Shown: positions 43,130 through 52,485, numbered from the stretch's first letter. The stretch is DNA of 64,000 nucleotides from Streptomyces sp. TBY4 (GCF_024213195.1 NZ_JANAVF010000001.1:310001-374000), one strand, 5' to 3'. Program-made: numbers and translations. The notes: generated by a model not told the origin, from the sequence alone.

Positions 43130-44560
43130 CTATCCTCTGTACGCCTCCAGCAGCCGGAGCCAGATCTCGCTGATCGTCGGGAACGCCGGGACCGCGTGCC
43201 ACAGTCGCCCGATGGGCACCTCTCCCGCGACCGCGACGGTCGCCGCGTGCAGGAGCTCGGCCGCGCCCGGGCCGACGAAGGTGACGCCGAGCAGCACCTC
43301 GCGGTCCAGGTCCACCACCATGCGGGCCCGGCCCCGGTACCCGTCGGCGTACAGGCCCGCTCCGGACACCTTGCCCAGGTCGTAGTCCACGGCCCGGACC
43401 CGGTGCCCGGCACGCTCCGCCTCCGCGAGGGTGAGGCCCACCGAGGCGGCCTCCGGGTCGGTGAACACCGCCTGCGGGAGGGCGTGCGTATCGGCGGTGG
43501 CCGCGTGCGCGCCCCAACGGCCGCTGTCCAGTGTTCCGTTGCCCGCCGCCCGGGCGGCGATGACGGCGCCGGCGATCCGGGCCTGGTACTTCCCCTGGTG
43601 GGTGAGGAGCGCCCGGTGGTTGACGTCGCCGACCGCGTACAGCCAGTCGGTCCCCGGGACCCGGCAGCTGTCGTCCACCGCGATCCACCCGCCCGGGGTG
43701 AGGCCGACGGTGTCGAGCCCGATGTCCTCGGTGCGCGGGGAGCGCCCCGTCGCCATCAGCAGCTCGTCGCCCTCCAGCGTCTCGCCTCCTTCGAGCACCA
43801 CCGTGACGGGCCCGGTCGAGCCGTCCCGTACGACGGACTCGACGGCCACGCCCGTACGGACCACCGCGCCCGCCTCGCGCAGCGCCTCGGCGACCAGTTC
43901 CCCCGCGAAGGGCTCCATGCGCGGCAGCAGCCCGGAGCCCCGTACGAGCACGGTCACCTCGGAGCCGAGGGCCTGCCAGGCCGTCGCCATCTCCGCGGCC
44001 ACCACCGACCCGCCGACGATCAGCAGCCGGCCCGGCGCCGCCTGCGCCGAGGTGGCCTCGCGGCTGGTCCACGGCCGGGCCTCCCCCATGCCCGGAAGGT
44101 CCGGGATCACGGCCCGGGTGCCGGTCGCGACGACGACCGCGTGCCGGGCGGCGAGCACGTGGTGCTCCCCCTCCGGGCTGGTGACGGCGACCTTGCGGAT
44201 CCCGTACAGGCGCCCGTGCCCCCGGTACACGTGGGCGCCGACCGACTCCAGCCAGTCGATCTGGCCGTCGTCCTTCCAGCTCCCGGTCCAGTAGTCCCGG
44301 TGTGCGAAGACCGCCTCCGCGTCCAGCGGACCGGTCACCGCCCCCGCGAGACCGGGCACCCGGCGCGCGTCGGCCCGGGCCAGCGCCGGGCGCAGCAGCG
44401 CCTTGCTGGGAATGCAGGCCCAGTACGAGCACTCACCGCCCACCAGCTCGCTCTCGACCAGCGCCGTGCTCAGCCCGGCGGCGCGGGTCCGGTCCACGAC
44501 GTTCTCGCCGGCCGGACCCCCGCCCAGGACCACTACGTCGTACTCCACCGCTTCGCTCAT
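43130..44560 (-). CDS. FAD-dependent pyridine nucleotide-disulfide oxidoreductase
   Basis: A 476-residue class I flavoprotein disulfide reductase. FAD-binding DVVVLGGGPAGENV, redox-active GGECSYWACIPSKAL (CxxxxC), NAD(P) loop LLIVGGSVVAAEMATAW and C-terminal HAVPAFPTISEIWLRLLEA are all present. Dihydrolipoamide, mercuric and mycothione reductases share this plan; the YW insertion and lack of a mercury-binding domain speak against MerA. Possibly a soluble transhydrogenase or quinone/disulfide reductase. A thioredoxin gene lies 60 bases upstream on the same strand. Confidence 0.88.
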   Translation of the reverse strand: MSEAVEYDVVVLGGGPAGENVVDRTRAAGLSTALVESELVGGECSYWACIPSKALLRPALARADARRVPGLAGAVTGPLDAEAVFAHRDYWTGSWKDDGQIDWLESVGAHVYRGHGRLYGIRKVAVTSPEGEHHVLAARHAVVVATGTRAVIPDLPGMGEARPWTSREATSAQAAPGRLLIVGGSVVAAEMATAWQALGSEVTVLVRGSGLLPRMEPFAGELVAEALREAGAVVRTGVAVESVVRDGSTGPVTVVLEGGETLEGDELLMATGRSPRTEDIGLDTVGLTPGGWIAVDDSCRVPGTDWLYAVGDVNHRALLTHQGKYQARIAGAVIAARAAGNGTLDSGRWGAHAATADTHALPQAVFTDPEAASVGLTLAEAERAGHRVRAVDYDLGKVSGAGLYADGYRGRARMVVDLDREVLLGVTFVGPGAAELLHAATVAVAGEVPIGRLWHAVPAFPTISEIWLRLLEAYRG

Positions 44561-44620
44561 CGGCCCAGTCTCACCGCACGGCGGGGGGCCGTCACGTAAT
44601 CGGGCGTCCGGCGTGCCGGA

Positions 44621-45022
44621 TCAGGCGTCCGGCGTGCCGGGCTCCCCGGCCGTGGCGCCGCCGGCCTGCTCCGCGGCGATCTGCGTCCGCACCTCGTCCA
44701 TGTCCAGCGCCCGGGCCTGGGCGATGAGGTCCGTCAGCGCCGCCTCGGGCAGCGCGCCCGGCTGCGAGAAGATCGCGACCTGGTCCCGGACGATCATGAG
44801 CGTCGGGATCGAGCTGATCTGGAAGGCCGCGGCGAGCTCCTGCTGCGCCTCGGTGTCCACCTTGGCGAAGAGCAGGTCGGGGTTGGCCTCGGCGGCCTTC
44901 TCGTAGACCGGGGCGAACTGCAGGCAGGGACGGCACCAGCCCGCCCAGAAGTCGATCAGGACGAACGAGTTCTCGCTCACCGTCCGGTCGAAGTTCTCCT
45001 TGGTGAGTTCGACAGTAGCCAC
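44621..45022 (-). CDS. Thioredoxin
   Basis: A 133-residue thioredoxin-fold protein. The active site is WCRPC in IDFWAGWCRPCLQFAPVYEKA, and the cis-proline loop is ISSIPTLMIVRDQ. A 20-residue alanine/glycine-rich tail follows. The GTG at 45022 (ATVELTKENFDRTV) has GGAGG 11 bases upstream and matches the normal family start; the GTG six codons earlier lacks a site. With the flavoprotein reductase downstream it may form a dithiol exchange pair. Confidence 0.88.
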   Translation of the reverse strand: MATVELTKENFDRTVSENSFVLIDFWAGWCRPCLQFAPVYEKAAEANPDLLFAKVDTEAQQELAAAFQISSIPTLMIVRDQVAIFSQPGALPEAALTDLIAQARALDMDEVRTQIAAEQAGGATAGEPGTPDA

Positions 45023-45137
45023 GGTTTTCCAGACCTCCACAGTGCGGTGCCGCTCGTTTCCCTGAGCTGCTTGTTCTCCCTGAACGAACGGCCGGCGCGA
45101 AGCATTCCTGACCGCGCCCGCGGACTGGATCCGCGGA

Positions 45138-46577
45138 CTAGAACGGATGCCCGCCCGGGGTGGCGCGGAGCGTGGTCCAGCGCAGCTCGGTGAAGGCGTC
45201 GAGGTTCGCCTCGCCGCCGAACCGGGCGCCGGTGCCGGACGCGCCGACGCCGCCGAAGGGGGCCACGGCCTCGTCGTTCACCGTCTGGTCGTTGACGTGC
45301 GCGATCCCGACCGGGATCCGCCCCGCCAGGTCCAGCCCGCGCGCCGCGTCCCCGGTCACGATCCCGAGGGAGAGCCCGTAGGGGCCGGCGGAGGCCAGCT
45401 CCACGGCCTCGTCCTCCGTCGCGAAGGACCGTACGGGTGCCACGGGGCCGAAGACCTCCTCCGTGTAGGCCGGGCTGTCGTCCCCGGCGCCCGCCAGCAC
45501 CGTCGGCCGGTAGAAGAGCTCCTCGTGGGCGCCGCCCGTGACGAGTTTGGCGCCCTGAGCGGTGCTGGCCTCGACCAGGCCGTGCACCCGGTCCAGCTGG
45601 GACCGGTCGATGAGCGGCCCCAGGTGCACCCGCTCGCGGTACGGGTCCCCGACCGCGAGTTCCTCCGCGCGCGCGGCGAGCCGCTCCACGTACTCGTCGT
45701 AGAGCGAGGCGTGCACGAGGTGCCGGCCGGCCGTCATGCAGATCTGGCCCTGGTGGAAGAAGGAGCCCCAGGAGGCCTGTGCGACGGCCGCCGCCACGTC
45801 GGCGTCGCGGAGCACGACGAGCGCCGAGTTCCCGCCCAACTCCAGGTGCGCCCGCTTGAGGTGACGGCCCGCCAGCTCACCGACCATGCGGCCGCTCGCG
45901 GTGGAGCCGGTGAACGACACGACCCTGACCAGGGGATCGGCGACCACCGCCGCGCCCGTCCCGGCGCCGCCGGGCAGGACGTGCAGCAGTCCGCCCGGCA
46001 GGCCGGCCGCGGCGAAGACGGCGGCGAGCGCGAGCCCGCCGCTGACCGCGGTACGGCGGTCCGGCTTGAGGAGCACCGCGTTGCCGAGGGCGAGCGCGGG
46101 CGCGACCGAGCGGATCGAGAGGATCAGCGGCGCATTGAAGGGGGCCACCACCCCCACGACACCGACCGGTTCGCGGCGGGTGAAGGACAGCCGCGGCGCC
46201 TCGCTCGGCAGCACCTGCCCGGCCGGGCGCGAGGCCAGGGCCGTGGCCTCGTAGCACTCCTGCGCGGCGACGTGCAGCTCGAAGTCGGCCTTGCCGGGGA
46301 TCGATCCGGACTCCCGGACCAGCCAGTCCCGCAGCTCGCCGGCGTGGGCGGTGAACAGGTCACCGGCCCGGCGCAGCACGGCCGCCCGCTCCAGGTGGGT
46401 GGCCCGGGCCCAGTCCCGCTGGGCCGCGTGGGCCCGTACGGCCACCTCCGCCACATCGGCCGGGGCGGCCAGGTCGATGGTCGCGAGGGTCTGGCCCGTG
46501 GCCGGTTCGAGGACCGGGGCGGTGCCTCCGGTGAGGGTGGGTCCGTCCTGCCAGAGCGTCGGATCGAGGAGCGGCAT
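45138..46577 (-). CDS. Aldehyde dehydrogenase, benzaldehyde-dehydrogenase-like
   Basis: A 479-residue NAD(P)-dependent aldehyde dehydrogenase. Catalytic cysteine is in FFHQGQICMTAGRHLVH and the general base glutamate in AHLELGGNSALVV; SFTGSTASGRMVGELA is the cofactor loop. The pattern GVVGVVAPFNAPLILS plus FHQGQICMT is typical of benzaldehyde/vanillin dehydrogenases. Its product, an aromatic acid, would feed beta-ketoadipate catabolism, consistent with the thiolase encoded just upstream on the same strand. Confidence 0.86.
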   Translation of the reverse strand: MPLLDPTLWQDGPTLTGGTAPVLEPATGQTLATIDLAAPADVAEVAVRAHAAQRDWARATHLERAAVLRRAGDLFTAHAGELRDWLVRESGSIPGKADFELHVAAQECYEATALASRPAGQVLPSEAPRLSFTRREPVGVVGVVAPFNAPLILSIRSVAPALALGNAVLLKPDRRTAVSGGLALAAVFAAAGLPGGLLHVLPGGAGTGAAVVADPLVRVVSFTGSTASGRMVGELAGRHLKRAHLELGGNSALVVLRDADVAAAVAQASWGSFFHQGQICMTAGRHLVHASLYDEYVERLAARAEELAVGDPYRERVHLGPLIDRSQLDRVHGLVEASTAQGAKLVTGGAHEELFYRPTVLAGAGDDSPAYTEEVFGPVAPVRSFATEDEAVELASAGPYGLSLGIVTGDAARGLDLAGRIPVGIAHVNDQTVNDEAVAPFGGVGASGTGARFGGEANLDAFTELRWTTLRATPGGHPF

Positions 46578-46744
46578 GGCGCAGGGCCTCCGGATGCGGG
46601 GAGCGTGGCGCGGGGGGTGGCGGCAGCACGCGCCATCGTGCCACCCCACCGCACCGGGGGCATCAATTCTCTTCGCTTGCGGAACAGTTGGCGCCCGACT
46701 ATGACCGGAAACGATCGCCATCCCGGAGTCGGGTCAGCACAGAC

Positions 46745-47944
46745 TCAGCGCTCCAGAACGAGGGCGATCCCCTGCCCCACACCGATGCACAGGGCGGCGA
46801 CCCCGGTCCCGGATCCGGCCGCCGCGAGCTGGTGCGCCACCGAACCGGCCAGCCGGGCGCCCGACGCACCGAGCGGGTGCCCGATCGCGATGGCCCCGCC
46901 GCGCGGGTTGACCACGGCCGGATCCAGCTCGGGCCAGGCGGCCAGGCATCCCAACGCCTGTGCGGCAAAAGCCTCGTTGAGCTCGAAGGCGGCCAGATCC
47001 GCGAAACCGCGGCCCGCCTTGGCGAGCGCGCGCTCGACGGCCTCCACCGGCCCCAGCCCGAAGAGCTGGGGCTCGATCCCGGTGACGGCCGACGCACTGA
47101 TCCGGGCCAACGGCTCCCGGCCGGTGGCGGCGAGGCCCTCCTCGTCCGTCAACAGCAGTGCGGCGGCACCGTCGTTGAGCGGCGAGGCGTTGCCGGCCGT
47201 GACCGTGCCGGTGCCGTCGCTCCGGAAGGCGGGCTTCAGCCGGGCGAGCGCCTCGGGCGTGGAGCCCTCGCGGATGCACTCGTCGCGCACGAGGTCCACA
47301 CCCGCGTACGGCACGACCTCGGCGTCGTACTGCCCGGCCGCCCAGGCGGCCGCCGCCTTGCGGTGGCTCTCCAGCGCGAAGGCGTCCTGCGCCTCGCGGG
47401 TGATGCCGTGCTTGTCGGCGACGAGCTCGGCTCCCTCGCCGAGGGAACCCGTCCACTCCGCCGGCATGCGGGGGTTGGTCATCCGCCAGCCGAGCGTGGT
47501 GGACCACATCTGCTGGTGCCCGGCGGGGAAGGCACGCTCCGGCTTCTGCACCACCCAGGGGGCCCGGCTCATGGACTCGACTCCCCCGGCGATGGCGACG
47601 GAGGCGTCGCCGAGCGCGATGGCGCGGGCCGCCTGGACGACGGCTTCGAGCCCGGAGCCGCACAGGCGGTTGACGGTCACCCCGGGCACGGTGACGGGGA
47701 GCCCGGCGAGCAGCACCGCCATGCGGGCCACGTCGCGGTTGTCCTCGCCCGCGCCGTTGGCGTCCCCGAAGACGACGTCGTCGATGCGGGCCGGATCCAG
47801 TGCGGGCGTACGGTCCACGAGCGCGCGCACCACGTGGGCGGCCAGGTCGTCGGGGCGGACCCCGGCGAGGGCGCCGCCGAACTTCCCGATCGGGGTGCGG
47901 ACGGCGTCGACGACGTAGACGTCGCGGACGGTACGGATGCTCAT
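46745..47944 (-). CDS. Thiolase (acetyl-CoA acyltransferase, PcaF-like)
   Basis: A 399-residue thiolase. Nucleophile cysteine is in TVNRLCGSGLEAVVQAA, the histidine and second cysteine in AIAIGHPLGASGARL and GVAALCIGVGQG, and NEAFA is the oxyanion block. The start TVRDVYVVDAVRTPIGKFGG and the NRLCGSGLEA variant resemble beta-ketoadipyl-CoA thiolases. ATG at 47944 was preferred over an upstream ATG because family similarity begins there. No pca ring-cleavage genes are in the window. Confidence 0.87.
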   Translation of the reverse strand: MSIRTVRDVYVVDAVRTPIGKFGGALAGVRPDDLAAHVVRALVDRTPALDPARIDDVVFGDANGAGEDNRDVARMAVLLAGLPVTVPGVTVNRLCGSGLEAVVQAARAIALGDASVAIAGGVESMSRAPWVVQKPERAFPAGHQQMWSTTLGWRMTNPRMPAEWTGSLGEGAELVADKHGITREAQDAFALESHRKAAAAWAAGQYDAEVVPYAGVDLVRDECIREGSTPEALARLKPAFRSDGTGTVTAGNASPLNDGAAALLLTDEEGLAATGREPLARISASAVTGIEPQLFGLGPVEAVERALAKAGRGFADLAAFELNEAFAAQALGCLAAWPELDPAVVNPRGGAIAIGHPLGASGARLAGSVAHQLAAAGSGTGVAALCIGVGQGIALVLER

Positions 47945-48272
47945 GGAGTCCCTCCGGGGCGAACGGGAGGCGGCGCGGCACACCGACACCACTGTCCGGC
48001 CCGGCGCACGCTCCGCCCGCGCCCGGTGGGGCGCGCCCGAAGTCTCCGCCCCTCTGCCCCCGCTGTCAACGGCCCCCTGACCTCACCGGGCCCCCGACCT
48101 GCACCGACCGCGGCACCACTACCGGGGGCCGGCCAAATCCAGCCCCGCCGGCGTTTGAGGCGCGGGGTCTGGGGCGGAGCCCCAGGGGTCCGGCCGCAGC
48201 CCCCGGCCCTCGGGCGCTACCGGCCCGCCGCCGGGGTCCGGGCCGCAGCCCCGCGGAAACAGACCGGCCGGC
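47945..48272. other. Intergenic region with a Streptomyces-type GC repeat
   Basis: About 330 bases without a gene. The part near 48134-48186 (AATCCAGCCCCGCCGGCGTT, then TGAGGCGCGGGG and GGGGCGGAGCCCC) looks like the palindromic intergenic repeat that is scattered widely in Streptomyces genomes; it forms GGGGCGGAGCCCC-type hairpins that may end the LacI transcript. Confidence 0.5.
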
Positions 48273-49295
48273 TCACGTCGAGTCGCGCGGCACCGCCACC
48301 GCAGCCATCAGGTCACGCCTGCGCACCGCCGCCGCGGGCTCCCGTACCGCCTGGTCCACCAGCGCCGCCAGCTGCTCCCCCGTCGGCATCTCGATCTGCA
48401 CCGTGCTGAGCCTCGGCCGCAGCAGCCGCCCGATCAGCAGGTCGTCCGCGCCCATGACGGCCACGTCCTGCGGCACCCGCAGCCCGACGTCCTGGAAGGC
48501 CCGCATCAGCAGCATCGCGTACTCGTCGTTGTACGCGAAGGCCGCCTCCAGGCCCAGCGACCCCCACCGCTCCGCCAGCTCCGCCGCCGATTCCTCCGAG
48601 TAGGCCATCCGCAGGGGGACGACCTCCGCCCCCGCCACGGACCGCGCCCCCGCCAGCCGGGGCGTGGAGAACAGGCCGAGCCCCTCCTCCTCCGGAACGA
48701 CCACACCGATCCGCCGTCGGCCCCGCTCCACCAGGTGCTCCGCCGCCCGCGCGCCGACCTCCGCCTGGTCCATGACCAGCGCGTGCGCCCCGGGCACGGC
48801 CTCCGGCCCCATCGTCAGCACCGCGCGCGCCCCGGCCCGCTTCAGCGTCGCCACGTTGTGCGCCGACAGGGTGATCTCCCCGAGGGAGAGCACCGCGACC
48901 GGCCGCAGTTCTGCCCAGGCCCGTGCGGCCTCGTCACCGGTGAGGCCGAGGCTGCCGTACTGGACCACCGTGTAGTCCAGGGCGCGCAGCGCCCACTGCA
49001 ACTCGTTGAGGAAGGTGCTGTACAGCGGCCCGATCGGCACGTGCGAGGTGGGCAGCAGCACGATGCGCGTGTGCCCGGCGCGCAGGCTGCGTGCGGCCGC
49101 GTGGGGGACGTAACCGAGCTCCTCGGCGGCCTCGCGCACCTTGCGGCGGGTCGGCTCGCTGATGCGTACGGCCTCCGCGTTGTTCAGGACGTACGAGACC
49201 GTCGCGCGCGACACTCCGGCGAGACGGGCGACGTCGGCGCTGGTCGGAACGGGCGGCTGCGACGGCGGTGTGGGGGGCTTCGATGACTGAGACAT
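48273..49295 (-). CDS. LacI family transcriptional regulator
   Basis: A 340-residue LacI/GalR repressor. HTH: TSADVARLAGVSRATVSYVLN, hinge helix RSLRAGHTRIVLL, then a periplasmic-binding-protein-like effector domain with DEYAMLLMRAFQDVGLRVPQDVAVMGADDL. ATG at 49295. It diverges from an MFS transporter and hydrolase pair, with a 9-bp inverted repeat in between, so it very probably controls that pair and itself. Inducer unknown. Confidence 0.92.
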   Translation of the reverse strand: MSQSSKPPTPPSQPPVPTSADVARLAGVSRATVSYVLNNAEAVRISEPTRRKVREAAEELGYVPHAAARSLRAGHTRIVLLPTSHVPIGPLYSTFLNELQWALRALDYTVVQYGSLGLTGDEAARAWAELRPVAVLSLGEITLSAHNVATLKRAGARAVLTMGPEAVPGAHALVMDQAEVGARAAEHLVERGRRRIGVVVPEEEGLGLFSTPRLAGARSVAGAEVVPLRMAYSEESAAELAERWGSLGLEAAFAYNDEYAMLLMRAFQDVGLRVPQDVAVMGADDLLIGRLLRPRLSTVQIEMPTGEQLAALVDQAVREPAAAVRRRDLMAAVAVPRDST

Positions 49296-49365
49296 TGCCG
49301 TGGCATCTTTCCAGACCGTTTGTGCCCGGGGGCTAGCGGATGGCCGGAAACCAATGCTACACAGT

Positions 49366-49394
49366 GGTTACACGATTCACTGACACGTGTAACC
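49366..49394. promoter_or_regulatory. LacI operator candidate
   Basis: GGTTACACG (49366-49374) is perfectly inverted as CGTGTAACC (49386-49394), 11-base spacer, about 75 bases before lacI and 185 bases before the MFS gene. It is the most AT-rich spot of an otherwise unremarkable divergent spacer (49296-49580). Confidence 0.65.
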
Positions 49395-49580
49395 AAGGCG
49401 TCACCCGGGCTTCACCAAGGGTGTCTCCCCACGTGCCGGTGACGTGCCCCGCCGTGCCGCCGCCCTGCCGCGTTCCGTCGCACCCCCGCCGTCGCGACAG
49501 GGCGGCGCGCACTCCTCCCCGCACCCCTCAGCACCCTCCCCAACCCCTCGTTCCTTCCCTCAACTGCCCAGGAGGGCACC

Positions 49581-50828
49581 GTGGCCCTTTCCTCCCCCGG
49601 CACCGGCACCACCGCCGCCACCGACACCTCCGCCCCCGCCTCCCGGCGCGGCCTGCTCCCCTTGCTGCTCGTCGGCAACGGCGCCATGTACGCCCTCTAC
49701 ATCGGCGTCGCCGGCGTGCTCCTCGCCCTCCAGGTCGAAGACATCGACGCGGCGAACAAGGTCTCCAACTTCGGCCTGATCGCGGGGGTCTCGGCGATCT
49801 TCGCGACGGTCTTCAACCCCGTCGCGGGCGCCCTGTCCGACCGCAGCGGACGGCGCAACCCCTGGATCCTGGGCGGCGGACTCGCCGCGATACCGGCGAT
49901 GTTCCTGCTCGGCGTCGCGGACACGATCCTGCTCATCACCATCGCCTGGTGCCTCGGCCAGGCAGTGATGAACATCTACCAGGCCGCCATCACCTCCGTG
50001 GTCCCCGACCGGGTACCGATGAGCGCCCGCGGCAAGGCCTCCGCCGCCGTCGGCCTCGGCCTTCCGCTGGGCTCCACCATCGGCGCCCTGATCGGCGCGG
50101 CCTTCTCGGACGACTACCGCACCGGCTACCTGATCTTCGGCGCGCTCGTCGCCGGCGCCGCCGTCCTGTTCACCGCCTGCACCCGCGAGGAGCGCCGCCC
50201 GGCCAAGCCCTCCCTGCCGGTCAAGGCCCAACTGGCCGCCTTCGCGAGCGCACTCAACGACCACGACTTCCGCTGGGCATTCATCGGCCGGGCCCTGCTG
50301 GTCCTCGGCTACTTCGCGGTGAGCGGCTACCAGCTGTACATCCTCCAGGACCACACCGCGCTGCCCGCCGGTATGAAGCCGGAGGCGGCCGTAGCGATCA
50401 TGATGCCGCTGACGAGCGTGGCGATGGTCGTCTCCACCGTCCTCGGCGGATGGCTCTCGGACAAGTACGACCGCCGCAAGCTCTTCGTCGGCGCCTCCGC
50501 CCTGCTGTCCGCCATCGCTCTGGTGATCCCCGCCCTGTCGACCAGCTGGACGGCCATGCTGGCCTTCGCCGTGATCAACGGCCTCGCGTTCGGCTGCTAC
50601 ATGGCCGTGGACACCGCCCTGGTCACGATGGTCCTCCCCAAGGCCGAGGACGCCGCCCGCGACATGGGCGTACTGAACATCGCCAACGCCGGCCCCCAGA
50701 TCGTCGCCCCCTTCATCGCCTCGGTGATCGTGTCCCTGAGCGGCGGCTACACGGCCCTGTTCATCACGGCCGCCGCCCTGGCGGTGGCCGGCGCCCTGGC
50801 CGTCAAGCCGATCCGCAGCGTCCGCTAG
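49581..50828 (+). CDS. MFS transporter
   Basis: A 415-residue major-facilitator protein with about 12 transmembrane helices. The MFS motif A between helices 2 and 3 reads GALSDRSGRRNPWILGG and its repeat in the second half is GGWLSDKYDRRKLFVGAS. The pattern resembles sugar or glycoside (GPH-like) and drug transporters. GTG at 49581 follows GGAGGGC. With the LacI regulator and an alpha/beta hydrolase it probably imports a substrate that the hydrolase then cleaves. Confidence 0.88.
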   Translation: MALSSPGTGTTAATDTSAPASRRGLLPLLLVGNGAMYALYIGVAGVLLALQVEDIDAANKVSNFGLIAGVSAIFATVFNPVAGALSDRSGRRNPWILGGGLAAIPAMFLLGVADTILLITIAWCLGQAVMNIYQAAITSVVPDRVPMSARGKASAAVGLGLPLGSTIGALIGAAFSDDYRTGYLIFGALVAGAAVLFTACTREERRPAKPSLPVKAQLAAFASALNDHDFRWAFIGRALLVLGYFAVSGYQLYILQDHTALPAGMKPEAAVAIMMPLTSVAMVVSTVLGGWLSDKYDRRKLFVGASALLSAIALVIPALSTSWTAMLAFAVINGLAFGCYMAVDTALVTMVLPKAEDAARDMGVLNIANAGPQIVAPFIASVIVSLSGGYTALFITAAALAVAGALAVKPIRSVR

Positions 50829-50876
50829 GACCGCCGCGCTCCCCCACCACTCACCCTTGCTTCGAAAGGCACCACA

Positions 50877-51572
50877 GTGCAGCTCCACACCCACACCTGG
50901 GGCGAAGGCGACCGCATCGCCCTCCTGATCCACGGCATCATGGCCGACCACCGCACCTGGCGCCGGGTCGGCCCCGCCCTGGCCGATCGCGGTTACCGCG
51001 TCATCGCCGTGGACCTGCGCGGCCACGGCGCCAGCGGCCGGGGCGAGTACAGCCCGGAGGCCTTCGCCGACGACGTGGCCGAAACGCTCCCGACCGGCGC
51101 CGAACTCGCCATCGGCCACTCCCTCGGCGGCCTCACCCTCGCCAAGGCGGTCGACCGCCTGAAGCCGCAGCGCGCCGTGTTCTCCGACCCCGCCTGGCAC
51201 CTGGCGGAGCTCGGCGAGGGCTTCGGCCCCGAGATGTTCGCCCAGTTCAAGTCCGCCCCCAAGGAGCAGATCCAGGCGATGAACCCGCGCTGGGAGGAGG
51301 CCGACGTGGACATCGAACTGGCCACCCTGGCCGTCTGGGACGAGGCGACCGCCCTGAGCCTGGCTCCGCTGATGGGCGCGGACCTGCTGCCGGCCGCGCC
51401 GGTGGTCCCGTCCCTCGTCCAGCTGGCGGACCCGAGCTTCCTGATCTCCCCGGAGCGCGCGGCGGTCCTCAGGGAACGCGGCTTCGAGGTCCGCTCGGTC
51501 ACCGGCGCCGGCCACACGATCCACCGCGACGACTTCGACGGCTTCATGGCATCACTGGAGGGCTGGATCTAG
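50877..51572 (+). CDS. Alpha/beta hydrolase
   Basis: A 231-residue alpha/beta-hydrolase. Nucleophile serine is in LAIGHSLGGLTLAKA, oxyanion block LLIHGIMADHRTWRRV, and the catalytic histidine in VTGAGHTIHRDDFDGF. Esterases, lactonases and haloperoxidase-like enzymes share this plan; no lid domain reveals the substrate. The GTG at 50877 lies 48 bases after the MFS gene, so both belong to one LacI-controlled unit. Confidence 0.87.
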   Translation: MQLHTHTWGEGDRIALLIHGIMADHRTWRRVGPALADRGYRVIAVDLRGHGASGRGEYSPEAFADDVAETLPTGAELAIGHSLGGLTLAKAVDRLKPQRAVFSDPAWHLAELGEGFGPEMFAQFKSAPKEQIQAMNPRWEEADVDIELATLAVWDEATALSLAPLMGADLLPAAPVVPSLVQLADPSFLISPERAAVLRERGFEVRSVTGAGHTIHRDDFDGFMASLEGWI

Positions 51573-51738
51573 AGCCGCACGCCCGTGTACACGGGGTCCC
51601 CGGGGATGGCCGCCGCTCCCCGGCGGCTCCGCACCGGGGAGAACCCGCCGAAGCAGGCACGGGCATCCCCGACAAGGCCGCCCCTCCCCCCACTTCCCCC
51701 CGGCCATTCCCCGGGGGGATCCCGGAAGTCTTGTGTTG

Positions 51739-51831
51739 TTCCGTGGTGGGACGGTCCGTCAAGGGTGGCCGAAGGCCATCGCGGAGCGACGCGACGCAGG
51801 AGCGCCCTTGACGGACCGTCCCACCACGGAA
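51739..51831. repeat. 27-bp perfect inverted repeat element (MITE- or structured-RNA-like)
   Basis: The arm 51739-51765 (TTCCGTGGTGGGACGGTCCG, continuing TCAAGGG) is exactly complementary to 51805-51831, enclosing 39 bases that themselves include TGGCC-GAA-GGCCA. No gene lies in 51573-51937. The arms contain the inner palindrome GGGACGGTCC, and the element ends cleanly. Confidence 0.7.
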
Positions 51832-51937
51832 GGACGCTCGACTGCCGGGACGCCGCCCGGCACCCCTCGCAGCCACCGACCCGCCCGCAGCACGGCCCAC
51901 CCCCGTCACCACCCGCCCACCCGGTAACCTCGCCCGA

Positions 51938-52408
51938 ATGACGGCACTTTCGCACCAGAGCAACCCCAGCAACGGTCAAGTCGAGCAGCCCGGACGCGAC
52001 GGCGTCACCGCGACGGCCGAGGCCGATCCGAACGCCATCGGGCCGGTGCAGACCTCGTACGCTCCCGATCGCGACGGGGATCCCGATCCCGGTGAAATCG
52101 TGTGGACCTGGGTCCCGTTCGAAGAAAACGACGGGCGGGGCAAGGACCGGCCGGTGCTCGTCGTCGCCCGGGAAGCGAGCGGCACGCTCCTGGCCGTACA
52201 GCTGTCCAGCAAGCGGCACGACCACGACCGCGAGTGGGTCCCCATCGGCACCGGGCCGTGGGACAGCGCGGGACGGGAGTCCTGGGTGGACGTGGACCGG
52301 GTGCTGCGCGTACACGAGGACGGCATGCGCCGCGAAGCGTGCGCGCTGGACCGGACCCGATTCCAGCTGGTCGTCGACCGACTCCGCGAGCGCTACGGCT
52401 GGCGCTAG
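51938..52408 (+). CDS. PemK/MazF-like toxin-fold protein without adjacent antitoxin
   Basis: A 156-residue protein with a MazF/PemK-like endoribonuclease fold in residues 45-156: PGEIVWTWVPFEENDGRGKD, RPVLVVAREASGTLLAVQLS and ESWVDVDRVLRVHEDGMRRE. The first 45 residues are polar and unstructured. Canonical MazF toxins cleave single-stranded RNA and are paired with an upstream antitoxin; none is encoded here. The gene is flanked by a 27-bp inverted repeat upstream and a 26-bp one at its stop. It may be a stand-alone variant that is not toxic. Confidence 0.72.
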   Translation: MTALSHQSNPSNGQVEQPGRDGVTATAEADPNAIGPVQTSYAPDRDGDPDPGEIVWTWVPFEENDGRGKDRPVLVVAREASGTLLAVQLSSKRHDHDREWVPIGTGPWDSAGRESWVDVDRVLRVHEDGMRREACALDRTRFQLVVDRLRERYGWR

Positions 52409-52472
52409 GGGGTGTCCGCAAAGTCCCGCCTGCCCCGCGGGCGGCCGGCGGGACTTTGCGGACACCCCCTAG
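52405..52472. terminator. Very strong bidirectional terminator
   Basis: A 26-base perfect stem (52405-52430 with 52447-52472; arm begins CTAGGGGGTGTCCGCAAAGT) separates the convergent MazF-like and ATPase/HTH genes. It includes the stop codon of the former. Confidence 0.8.
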
Positions 52473-52485
52473 CCGTCAACGGCGG

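Noticed and set aside
43130..44560. Mercuric reductase or mycothione reductase identity
   Set aside because: There is no N-terminal metal-binding domain or vicinal C-terminal cysteine pair, and nothing specific to mycothione reductase can be read.
45147..47918. A 923-codon plus-strand open frame
   Set aside because: It is antisense to clearly recognisable aldehyde dehydrogenase and thiolase genes and has no family motif.
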